DNA from: Spirochaetales bacterium
GTDB lineage: Bacteria; Spirochaetota; Spirochaetia; Treponematales; UBA12059
Direction: 5' to 3'
NCBI GenBank assembly: GCA_016938515.1
Contig: JAFGUM010000189.1
Location: 1-5,299, forward strand
Length of the DNA stretch: 5,299 nucleotides
Shown here: positions 1 to 5,299 of the stretch, one piece after another
How positions within the stretch are numbered: position 1 is the first letter of the stretch
How the letters are laid out: every line of letters begins with the position of its first letter
Notes under the pieces: generated by a model
Databases searched by the model: none
Told to the model about the DNA's origin: nothing
What the model saw: only the letters and a program-made list of their open reading frames with translations
Program-made: the position numbers and the translations under genes

Positions 1-789
1 CATCTCTTCGACGCCGTTGGCTATCCCGAGCTGTCGAGACGCTTTCTTTCTGATGGCACCGTTGAAGAGACTGCGTTTGTATACGAAGGCGGGCGTCTTG
101 TTACACGCTCTACGGCGTTGAACGGGAATCCGGTTTCGGTCGTGCGGTACCTGTACGCTCCTGATGGACGACTTCTCGTTGCCAGGGATGACGCTGGAGC
201 TGTGATCGGCAGCGCGTACCAGGCAGGTGGTGCATCCAGAATGTGGCGGGTTGCAGACGGACTCGTGGAGCTTCGCGAATACGACAGTTCGGGTAGACTG
301 GTTTCGCTGTCGTCGTACGAAGGGGCGAAGCGACTATATTACGAGGAACGAAGCTGGCAGGGCGGTGTGCTGCAGAAAACGGTCGTGATGGACGCCGAGG
401 GTGCGAGCACGAGTACCTGGTTCGCCACCGAAGGAGCAGCGCTTGGAAAGCCCACCGTCGCCTTGATACTGCTTCCCGACGGAACCGAAGCGTCTGATAG
501 CAATCTTTACGACGAAGCTGGTCGCTTGATGGTGCGCGAATCCGCGAGTTCGTCAGGTTCCTCGCGGGTTGAATACACGTACGATGCTGTTGGTGCGCTA
601 CTCGTGGAGCGCCGTTTTTCTGATGGACTGCCATCGATGGTGGTGCGCTACGAATCGGACGGCGTCCGGGTAGAGGAGTCGTACGAAAAAGGCGTAGCGT
701 TCGCCCGCGTCCGATACGAAGATGGTCGCAAGGTGCTGGAAGAAATACTCAAAAACGGCCTCGTCGTCAGGTCCAGGAGCTTTGAATGA
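1..789 (+). CDS. YD/RHS-like repeat protein, C-terminal part (5' end outside window)
   Basis: The frame is open from base 1 to the TGA at 787-789, giving 262 visible residues, so the true start lies upstream; the internal TTG at 118 is not a credible start. The protein carries degenerate Tyr-Asp/Gly-Arg-Leu units of the YD-repeat type: YEGGRLV (residue 28), YAPDGRLLV (52), YDSSGRLVSL (94), YDEAGRLMV (170), YDAVGALLVERRF (194), YESDGVRVEESY (217) and YEDGRKVLEE (239). Several are spaced 22-24 residues apart, as expected for stacked beta-strand repeats. No membrane segment is visible, and no catalytic or toxin-like C-terminal domain follows the repeats; the chain ends in repeat-like sequence. 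A signal peptide or lipobox, if any, would be outside the window. Its stop overlaps the start of the first Lol-type permease by 4 nt, so it is probably co-translated with the transporter and may act at the cell envelope. Repeat class is well supported; function is unknown. Confidence 0.75.
   Translation, partial: HLFDAVGYPELSRRFLSDGTVEETAFVYEGGRLVTRSTALNGNPVSVVRYLYAPDGRLLVARDDAGAVIGSAYQAGGASRMWRVADGLVELREYDSSGRLVSLSSYEGAKRLYYEERSWQGGVLQKTVVMDAEGASTSTWFATEGAALGKPTVALILLPDGTEASDSNLYDEAGRLMVRESASSSGSSRVEYTYDAVGALLVERRFSDGLPSMVVRYESDGVRVEESYEKGVAFARVRYEDGRKVLEEILKNGLVVRSRSFE
775..779 (+). promoter_or_regulatory. Ribosome binding site of first permease gene
   Basis: AGGAG lies 6 nt before the ATG at 786, inside the end of the YD-repeat gene. 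It supports the 786 start and the 4-nt ATGA overlap with the upstream stop codon. Confidence 0.7.
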
Positions 790-2024
790 AACGAGGGGCA
801 TGGATAGCCTTCGTAGCATCGCGGTGGTTTCGTTCTGGCAGGGATTCGGGACCATCGCTGGCGCCCGCTACCGCCGGCATCGCGGTAGGGGTGGCAGCAC
901 TCTTGTGCGTCATCGGGGTTATGAACGGCTTGCAGATGGGGTTTATAGAAGCTGTACTCGACCTTGACAGCTATCATGTGCGCGTTCCATCGTCGCAGGC
1001 CGGGGTTGACGAGGTGTTATCAGCGATTCCTGGCGCGCTTGCCGCCATGCCCTTTGTCGACGTGAGGACGGTGGCTATGAACTCGAGGGGAAAAACGGTT
1101 CCCGTTCGCGTCAAGGTCGTGCCTGATGACGCGCCGCTGCTTGATCCGGTTTTTTCAGCCAGGCTGGAACTGCGTGCTGGACAATTCGGCGGAGGACTGC
1201 TGGTTGGTTCGGAGTTGGCTCGCGCACTTGATATTCGTGTTGGCGATACCGTGTCAGTGCTGTCTGTGTCCGCTGATGAAGAAGAAGGCGTAGACGCGGA
1301 CGTTCTTGAGATGGGCATTGCCGGCATTTTTCATTCGGGGTACTACGAGTTTGACGCGGCACTTGCCTTTGCTCCACAAGCCAATGCCCAGAGCCTCGGT
1401 GACGGGGAGGACCCCATCATAGGAGTCAGGCTTGACGATCGATATGGTGACGACGAGGCTCTTGTACGGCTTGAAGCCGCGGGGATACGCGGAGCAGAAT
1501 CCTGGCGTCGCTACAATCGCGCATTTTTTGGCGCGCTGCGCATGGAAAAATCGGTGATGATGATGCTCATTGGCCTCATTTTTCTGGTTGTTGGCGTTAA
1601 CATATTCCACTCCATGAGGAAAACCGTGTACGGCAGGGTAGACGATATAGCAACGCTCAAAGCGCTTGGAGCGGGTACAAGCTCGCTGCGCCGCGTATTT
1701 CTTCTGGATGGGTTGGCGGCTGGTGGTGGTGGCGCTCTGGTCGGGCTGATGCTGGGGCTTCTCGTCTCCATGAATGTCAACGAAGTGTTTTCCGCTGTGG
1801 AAGCGTTGGCGGAATACGTGTACCGACTATCTGGCGGTTCTGGCTCGGGATTCGAGTTCTTTTCTCCTGACTTTTTCTACATAGGGGAAGTTCCTGTACG
1901 TTTGCTCTTTGGAGAGACGCTGTTTATCGCGACTGCCGGTGCATTATCCGCTCTCGCGGCGGCGTGGGCCGCGAGTTCGCGGGTCTCCAGGATACTGCCC
2001 TCGGAGGTTCTGCGTAATGAGTAA
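786..2024 (+). CDS. Lipoprotein-releasing ABC transporter permease, LolC/LolE family (first permease)
   Basis: A 412-residue inner-membrane permease of the FtsX/MacB fold, about the usual LolC/LolE length (400-415). Architecture: a short cytoplasmic N-terminus (SRWFRS, residues 12-17), TM1 about 28-48 ending in the family-like GVMNGLQMGF, a large periplasmic domain about 50-250, then TM2 about 256-275, TM3 about 304-328 and TM4 about 374-398, and the C-terminal motif ILPSEVLRNE. Two stretches are highly characteristic: ESWRRYNRAFFGALRMEKS (238-256) before TM2 and the coupling segment GRVDDIATLKALGAG (283-297), which in this family contacts the ATPase. With the other permease and LolD it should extract outer-membrane-bound lipoproteins from the inner membrane. 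The segment where E. coli LolC has its LolA-binding Hook is acidic here (ADEEEGVDAD, 163-172). The start overlaps the YD-repeat stop, and the end overlaps lolD by 8 nt. The family is secure; whether it is the LolC or the LolE counterpart cannot be settled by eye. Confidence 0.9.
   Translation: MKRGAWIAFVASRWFRSGRDSGPSLAPATAGIAVGVAALLCVIGVMNGLQMGFIEAVLDLDSYHVRVPSSQAGVDEVLSAIPGALAAMPFVDVRTVAMNSRGKTVPVRVKVVPDDAPLLDPVFSARLELRAGQFGGGLLVGSELARALDIRVGDTVSVLSVSADEEEGVDADVLEMGIAGIFHSGYYEFDAALAFAPQANAQSLGDGEDPIIGVRLDDRYGDDEALVRLEAAGIRGAESWRRYNRAFFGALRMEKSVMMMLIGLIFLVVGVNIFHSMRKTVYGRVDDIATLKALGAGTSSLRRVFLLDGLAAGGGGALVGLMLGLLVSMNVNEVFSAVEALAEYVYRLSGGSGSGFEFFSPDFFYIGEVPVRLLFGETLFIATAGALSALAAAWAASSRVSRILPSEVLRNE
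2003..2007 (+). promoter_or_regulatory. Ribosome binding site of lolD
   Basis: GGAGG lies 9 nt before the ATG at 2017, within the last codons of the upstream permease. It decides the lolD start: the frame is open further upstream to about 1909, but that stretch encodes no ATPase-like sequence and would overlap the permease by over 100 nt. Confidence 0.75.
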
Positions 2025-2697
2025 CTACCTGATAGAATGTTCCGGCGTGCGCAAGGAATTCCGAAGCGAAGCTGAAATCCTGGAAATACTGTCCGGAGTA
2101 GATCTTGCGCTCGAGAAGGGCGTCCGTGCTTCCATCACCGGACCGAGTGGCTGCGGCAAGAGCACCTTCCTTTCAATTTTAGGAGGTCTCGACAGGCCAA
2201 CATCCGGCAGGGTCATCGTAGGGGGTGTAGACATCACCGAAGCGGACGAGGACAAGCTGGCCGTGTTCAGGGCTCGTGAAGTGGGATTCGTCTTTCAGTT
2301 TCACTATTTGCTCAATGATTTTACGGCTCTTGAAAACGTCATGTTGCCGGCGTTCATGCTGACGGGCGACAAGGCTGCCTCCGTTGAGAAGGCGTATGGG
2401 CTTCTAGAAGCCGTAGGCCTTGGCGGCAGGATGTCGCACGTGCCGGCACGGTTATCGGGTGGTGAGCGACAGCGGGTAGCCATAGCGCGGGCGCTCGTCA
2501 ACGAGCCAGGACTGATACTCGCCGATGAGCCAACGGGTAATCTGGACAGAGCGAGCGCCGTCCAGGTAGAAGACCTGTTATACGGCATCGCGGCAGACAG
2601 CAATACAACGCTACTCGTTGTTACGCACGATAACGGCATGGCGGCCAGAGCTGATAGACGATACGAACTCCTTAACGGAAGGCTCAAAGAGTCATGA
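2017..2697 (+). CDS. lolD: Lipoprotein-releasing system ATP-binding protein LolD
   Basis: A 226-residue ABC ATPase, typical LolD length, which powers lipoprotein release from the inner membrane as a dimer bound to the two permeases. All nucleotide-binding motifs are intact: Walker A GPSGCGKST (residues 42-50), Q-loop at Q94, signature LSGGERQRVAIARA (146-159), Walker B LILADEPTGNLD (166-177, with D170 and catalytic E171) and H-loop H204 in VVTHD. The segment FVFQFHYLLNDFTALENVMLP (91-111) is close to the LolD-specific version of the Q-loop region and separates it from related MacB- and FtsE-type ATPases. The start was chosen at ATG 2017, not at upstream in-frame codons, because it begins the conserved beta-strand region (MSNYLIECSGVRKEF) and has a good ribosome binding site. 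It overlaps the first permease by 8 nt and the second by 4 nt, so the three are probably made together in fixed ratio. Confidence 0.95.
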   Translation: MSNYLIECSGVRKEFRSEAEILEILSGVDLALEKGVRASITGPSGCGKSTFLSILGGLDRPTSGRVIVGGVDITEADEDKLAVFRAREVGFVFQFHYLLNDFTALENVMLPAFMLTGDKAASVEKAYGLLEAVGLGGRMSHVPARLSGGERQRVAIARALVNEPGLILADEPTGNLDRASAVQVEDLLYGIAADSNTTLLVVTHDNGMAARADRRYELLNGRLKES

Positions 2698-3995
2698 GAA
2701 GCGCCCCGGTTCTGTTCGTGGCATCGAGGTTCTTTCTGGGACGCAGTGACGCGGCAGGGTCGCGGGACCAGGCGCGTAAAGCGCTCGCTGGAGCCGTGCT
2801 CAGCGTGGCTCTGAGCCTCGTGCCTCTGATAACGGTCATGCAGGTCGCGGATGGTATGATACAGGGAATAAGCGCGCGCTATGTTGAGCTGGGCACGTAC
2901 CACGCAGAGGCTTTCCCGTACGCTTCAGGAGATCTCATGGGAGCCCTCGAAGCCGCCCGAGCCTCCCCGGGCGTCGATGGGGCGTGGCTGGAAACTCAGT
3001 CGGTTGGCGTGGCTTTCGCCAACGGCTCTCGCGAGGGCGTTTCGGTTCGCGGCGTGGAGCAGGGATTTTTAGACAGCAGTTCTACGCGAGAGTACCTGCA
3101 AGTGGAATATGGAGAAGCTACGCTCGAAAAGCCTTACGACGCGCTCGTCGGCGCTGCCATGGCGGAGAAGCTAGGCGTGGCGCCTGGAGATTCGATTAAC
3201 CTTATATCCGTTCGCAAAAGCTATGATGGCGCTTTCCTGCCTCGAGTCACCATGCTCACCGTCCGCGGTGTCGTTTCAGCCGGTTATAGAGATTTAGACG
3301 CGCAATGGCTGTTCATGAGGCAGGACACCGCAGCGCGCGTCATGCCCAAGGAGAGTTCACGCAGCTTCATCGGCATCAAAGCTGGCAATCCATTTGAAAA
3401 CGTCAACGCGGCGCGCGACGCCGTGGTCGGTCGCCTGCCTCCGGGTTTTGCCGTGTATTCCTGGCGAGAGCTTGAACGCAACCTGTTTGAGTCACTGGCC
3501 AGCACGAGGACAATGCTTCTCCTCATAATGGCCGTAACGGTCGCGGTGGCAGCAGTCAATGTTGCGAGCGCGCTTACGACGCTGGTACAGGAGCGGCGCC
3601 AGGAAATCGCCGTTATGAAAAGCCTCGGAGCCACTCCCGGAGACCTCGCCCGTATTTTTTCTTTCGGGGGAGCGGTCATTGGCGGAATGGGGGCTGTGGT
3701 CGGCGCTGCGGGAGGCCTTCTGGCCAGCGTACGTATAAACGAGATACTGTCGTTGCTCGAGCGTATCGTCAATGGATCACGCCGAGCTTTTTATGCCGTA
3801 ACGGGTGGGGCTACCACAGAAGCATACAGAGTGCTAGATCCGGAATACTACCTTCAGACGATTCCCGTAGACGTACCCTATGGTGAGATACTGGTGGTAG
3901 TCGTAGCGACTATAACGCTGTCGTTCGTGGCGGCGATCGGTCCGGCATCCAGAGCTGCTGCCTTGTCGCCGCTTGAGGCATTCCGACGACGCTGA
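2694..3995 (+). CDS. Lipoprotein-releasing ABC transporter permease, LolC/LolE family (second permease)
   Basis: A 433-residue permease partner of the first, somewhat longer than the usual 400-415. Layout matches the family: SRFF near the N-terminus (11-14), TM1 about 30-52, a periplasmic domain about 54-270, TM2 about 272-295, coupling segment RRQEIAVMKSLGATPGDLARIF (301-322, beginning RRQEIAVMKSLG), TM3 about 323-346, TM4 about 397-417 and C-terminus ALSPLEAFRRR. SWRELERNLFESL (256-268) before TM2 and the LDPEYYLQTIPVDVP stretch (381-395) before TM4 are LolC/E hallmarks. The TM1 region (LSVALSLVPLITVMQVADGM) is divergent from the GIAxGVAAL form in the first permease. The segment AFLPRVTMLTVRGVV (180-194) sits where the LolC Hook would be and keeps a proline. 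A Gly/Ala/Ser-containing stretch at about 360-378 accounts for part of the extra length. ATGA overlap with lolD; the Shine-Dalgarno is weak (GGAAGG 2677-2682, 11 nt away), so translation probably depends on coupling. Confidence 0.9.
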   Translation: MRSAPVLFVASRFFLGRSDAAGSRDQARKALAGAVLSVALSLVPLITVMQVADGMIQGISARYVELGTYHAEAFPYASGDLMGALEAARASPGVDGAWLETQSVGVAFANGSREGVSVRGVEQGFLDSSSTREYLQVEYGEATLEKPYDALVGAAMAEKLGVAPGDSINLISVRKSYDGAFLPRVTMLTVRGVVSAGYRDLDAQWLFMRQDTAARVMPKESSRSFIGIKAGNPFENVNAARDAVVGRLPPGFAVYSWRELERNLFESLASTRTMLLLIMAVTVAVAAVNVASALTTLVQERRQEIAVMKSLGATPGDLARIFSFGGAVIGGMGAVVGAAGGLLASVRINEILSLLERIVNGSRRAFYAVTGGATTEAYRVLDPEYYLQTIPVDVPYGEILVVVVATITLSFVAAIGPASRAAALSPLEAFRRR

Positions 3996-4017
3996 AGCTG
4001 CTGTAATGAGGGCTATG

Positions 4018-4046
4018 GTGACAATCCAGGCTCTTCAAGGTATAGT
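4018..4046 (+). promoter_or_regulatory. Probable sigma-70-type promoter of recA
   Basis: GTGACA (4018-4023) and TATAGT (4041-4046) are separated by exactly 17 nt; each matches the consensus hexamer at 5 of 6 positions. Transcription would start near 4052-4054, giving a leader of about 56 nt before the recA ATG. It lies in the only intergenic gap of the window, which supports a recA promoter independent of the upstream lol operon. Confidence 0.65.
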
Positions 4047-4052
4047 GTGCGC

Positions 4053-4060
4053 GTTCGAAC
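4053..4060. promoter_or_regulatory. Palindrome GTTCGAAC at the predicted recA transcription start (possible operator)
   Basis: A perfect 8-bp inverted repeat sits 6 nt after the -10 hexamer, where a bound repressor would block initiation. It has the GTTC and GAAC half-sites known from SOS boxes but in a back-to-back arrangement without the usual spacer, so it does not match the Bacillus-type (GAAC-N4-GTTC) or alphaproteobacterial (GTTC-N7-GTTC) LexA sites. An operator role is inference. Confidence 0.25.
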
Positions 4061-4062
4061 TC

Positions 4063-4086
4063 ATGCGGCAATGCCCGGAGCCGCGT
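4063..4086 (+). other. Small hairpin in the recA leader
   Basis: GCGGC (4065-4069) pairs with GCCGC (4080-4084), extended outward by one G-U and one A-U pair, around a 10-nt loop. It lies between the predicted transcription start and the Shine-Dalgarno and has no T-tract, so it is not a terminator. It could stabilise the 5' end of the message or be incidental. Confidence 0.3.
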
Positions 4087-4096
4087 ACTCTTCGAC

Positions 4097-4103
4097 AGGA
4101 GGA
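4097..4103 (+). promoter_or_regulatory. Strong ribosome binding site of recA
   Basis: AGGAGGA, nearly the full anti-16S complement, ends 5 nt before the ATG at 4109. It is the strongest such site in the window, fits a highly expressed gene, and fixes the recA start. Confidence 0.85.
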
Positions 4104-4108
4104 CCTTC

Positions 4109-5299
4109 ATGGCCAAAACAGAAACAAACTACGCTACCCAGACAGCCGATGACAAGTTCAAGGCGCTTGAGGCAGCCAGGCTCCAGATCGAGAAGCAGTA
4201 CGGGCAGGGTTCACTCATGCAGCTTGGAAAGTATGATAACCCGCTCGGCATCGATTCGATTCCGTCGGGTTCCATCCTGCTTGACGAAGCGCTCGGCGTC
4301 GGTGGCTATCCCCGCGGTCGCATCATCGAGATCTACGGGCCGGAATCTTCCGGCAAGACGACTCTGGCTCTGCACGCCATCGCCGAAGCGCAGAAAAAGG
4401 GCGGCATAGCCGCTTTTATCGATGCGGAACACGCGCTGGATCCCGTGTACGCAAAGAATCTTGGCGTTGACACCGACGAACTGTGGGTATCACAGCCAGA
4501 TAACGGTGAGCAAGCGCTGGAAATCGCAGAATCTCTCGTCCGTTCCGGGGCGGTTGACATCATTGTCGTTGACTCAGTAGCGGCTCTTACTCCGCAGGCA
4601 GAGATCGAGGGCGACATGGGTGACGCTCACGTTGGCTTGCAAGCCCGCCTCATGAGCCAGGCTTTGAGAAAGCTTACAGGGACGCTGAGCAAGTCAAAGA
4701 CAATCCTTGTGTTCATAAACCAGATACGCATGAAAATTGGCGTCATGTTTGGCAACCCGGAAACGACAACTGGAGGCAACGCGCTCAAGTTCTATTCGTC
4801 AATTCGCATAGAGGTGCGGCGTATTGAGACTATAGAGTCGGGCAATGACGAAGCCATCGGCAACAAAGTGCGGGTCAAGGTCGTCAAGAACAAGGTCGCG
4901 CCGCCATTCAGGCGGGTTGAACTGGAAATAATGTTCGGAAAGGGCCTGTCGGCTTCCGGTAGCCTTATAGACGCGGCTGTCAAATGTGGTATAGCCGACA
5001 AAAAGGGCGCGTGGTATACATACGGCGAAGAAAAACTCGGCCAGGGCAGAGAAAACGTCAAGCAAACTCTTGAGCAGAACGCCGAGCTGGCCGCAGAAAT
5101 AGAAGCCAAGGTTCGCGCCATTTTCTTTCCGCCTAAAGTGCAGGCGAGCAAAGATGGCAAGGAAGGCAAGGACGCAAAAGCCGCCAAGGATGCCAAAGAT
5201 GCGCCCGCGGCAAAGCCCGTAAAGGCTACGCAAGCGGCTACGCCAAAGCCTCCTGTGGCAGGAACCGCCCCTGCAGACGATGACGACGGCGGTTTGTTC
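4109..5299 (+). CDS. recA: Recombinase RecA (stop codon not reached in window)
   Basis: RecA forms ATP-dependent filaments on single-stranded DNA, drives strand exchange in recombinational repair and, where LexA exists, triggers its self-cleavage. 397 codons are visible with no stop, so the entry is 3' partial, but the ending DDDDGGLF resembles normal RecA termini and the stop is probably within a few codons. Landmarks: N-terminal helix with [20 protein letters not shown] (18-37), Walker A GPESSGKT (77-84), [10 protein letters not shown] with catalytic E107, Walker B IIVVDS (151-156), loop L1 in [12 protein letters not shown] (165-176), [17 protein letters not shown] (204-220) leading through loop L2, and [18 protein letters not shown] (299-316) in the C-terminal domain. 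All key residues are present. After the core (about residue 341) comes an unusual roughly 50-residue Lys/Ala/Pro-rich tail with six tandem Lys-x-x units, then an acidic end. Own promoter and strong ribosome binding site; 113 nt after the second permease. Confidence 0.97.
   Translation, partial: MAKTETNYATQTADDKFKALEAARLQIEKQYGQGSLMQLGKYDNPLGIDSIPSGSILLDEALGVGGYPRGRIIEIYGPESSGKTTLALHAIAEAQKKGGIAAFIDAEHALDPVYAKNLGVDTDELWVSQPDNGEQALEIAESLVRSGAVDIIVVDSVAALTPQAEIEGDMGDAHVGLQARLMSQALRKLTGTLSKSKTILVFINQIRMKIGVMFGNPETTTGGNALKFYSSIRIEVRRIETIESGNDEAIGNKVRVKVVKNKVAPPFRRVELEIMFGKGLSASGSLIDAAVKCGIADKKGAWYTYGEEKLGQGRENVKQTLEQNAELAAEIEAKVRAIFFPPKVQASKDGKEGKDAKAAKDAKDAPAAKPVKATQAATPKPPVAGTAPADDDDGGLF
5150..5203 (+). 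repeat. Six tandem 9-bp units encoding Lys-x-x in the RecA tail
   Basis: Residues 348-365 of RecA read as six consecutive triplets: [18 protein letters not shown]. At the DNA level these are degenerate 9-bp units of the form AARGAYGSM, such as aaagatggc, aaggaaggc and aaggatgcc, which suggests growth by slippage or unit duplication followed by drift. The region is low in complexity and probably disordered in the protein. Confidence 0.8.

Noticed and set aside
110..634. Long minus-strand open frame opposite the YD-repeat gene
   Set aside because: It is Arg/Pro/Ser-rich with no recognisable domain and lies antisense to a repeat-bearing coding frame; it is a shadow of GC-rich coding sequence.
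1..789. YD-repeat gene as an RHS/contact-dependent toxin with immunity gene
   Set aside because: No variable C-terminal toxin domain follows the repeats, and the next gene is a transporter permease, not a small immunity protein.
964..969. TTGACA, a perfect -35-like hexamer inside the first permease gene
   Set aside because: No -10-like hexamer lies 16-18 nt downstream, and it is deep within a conserved coding region with no gene starting nearby.
1909..2016. Upstream extension of lolD in the same frame
   Set aside because: The extension is Arg/Pro-rich and unlike any ATPase N-terminus, lies over the conserved permease TM4, and the ATG at 2017 has a proper ribosome binding site.
2017..3995. 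Transporter as a MacB-type or FtsEX-type system
   Set aside because: The ATPase is a stand-alone LolD with the LolD-type FQFHYLLNDFTALENV segment, and there are two separate permeases of LolC/E length; MacB is a fusion and FtsX is shorter.
4057..4068. GAAC-TCAT-GCGG as a possible Bacillus-type LexA box
   Set aside because: Only one half-site matches; the second half is GCGG, not GTTC.
4047..4409. Plus-strand open frame overlapping the recA leader and 5' part
   Set aside because: It is a Ser/Arg-rich out-of-frame reading of recA; the recA frame is unmistakable.
4792..5233. Two minus-strand open frames opposite the 3' part of recA
   Set aside because: They are complements of conserved RecA codons, with no ribosome binding site or domain evidence.

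Overview
The window is a compact, one-directional (+ strand) bacterial region with a GC-rich, protein-dense layout and no gene-free stretch over about 115 bases. It carries five genes: the 3' part of a YD/RHS-like repeat protein, a complete three-gene ABC transporter of the lipoprotein-releasing LolCDE type, and recA, whose reading frame is still open at the window edge. The LolCDE set implies a diderm bacterium that moves lipoproteins out of the inner membrane. The style of the RecA and Lol sequences fits a spirochaete (Spirochaetota, Treponema/Spirochaeta-like), but this is an impression from sequence and not a tested placement.

Layout. 1-789: C-terminal 262 residues of a degenerate YD-repeat protein. 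786-2024: first FtsX/LolC-LolE-type permease. 2017-2697: LolD-type ATPase. 2694-3995: second LolC/LolE-type permease. The first four genes overlap one another (ATGA, 8 nt, ATGA), so they form one tightly coupled translational unit whose promoter lies upstream of the window. 3996-4108: the only intergenic gap, holding a good sigma-70-type promoter, an 8-bp palindrome at the predicted transcription start, a small leader hairpin and a strong ribosome binding site. 4109-5299: recA, 397 codons without a stop.

How it works together. The two permeases and a dimer of the ATPase should form an inner-membrane machine that uses ATP to extract mature lipoproteins and hand them to a periplasmic carrier. 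The YD-repeat gene is locked to the transporter by overlap, which suggests a shared role at the cell envelope, but its function cannot be read from sequence. RecA is a separate function (recombination, DNA repair) with its own promoter, although read-through from the lol genes is possible because no clear terminator separates them.

The points most worth a second look are the coupling of a YD-repeat protein to LolCDE, the divergence of the two permeases at the region expected to touch the lipoprotein carrier, and a six-fold Lys-x-x tandem repeat in the RecA tail. I did not find a clearly new defence or mobile system here.
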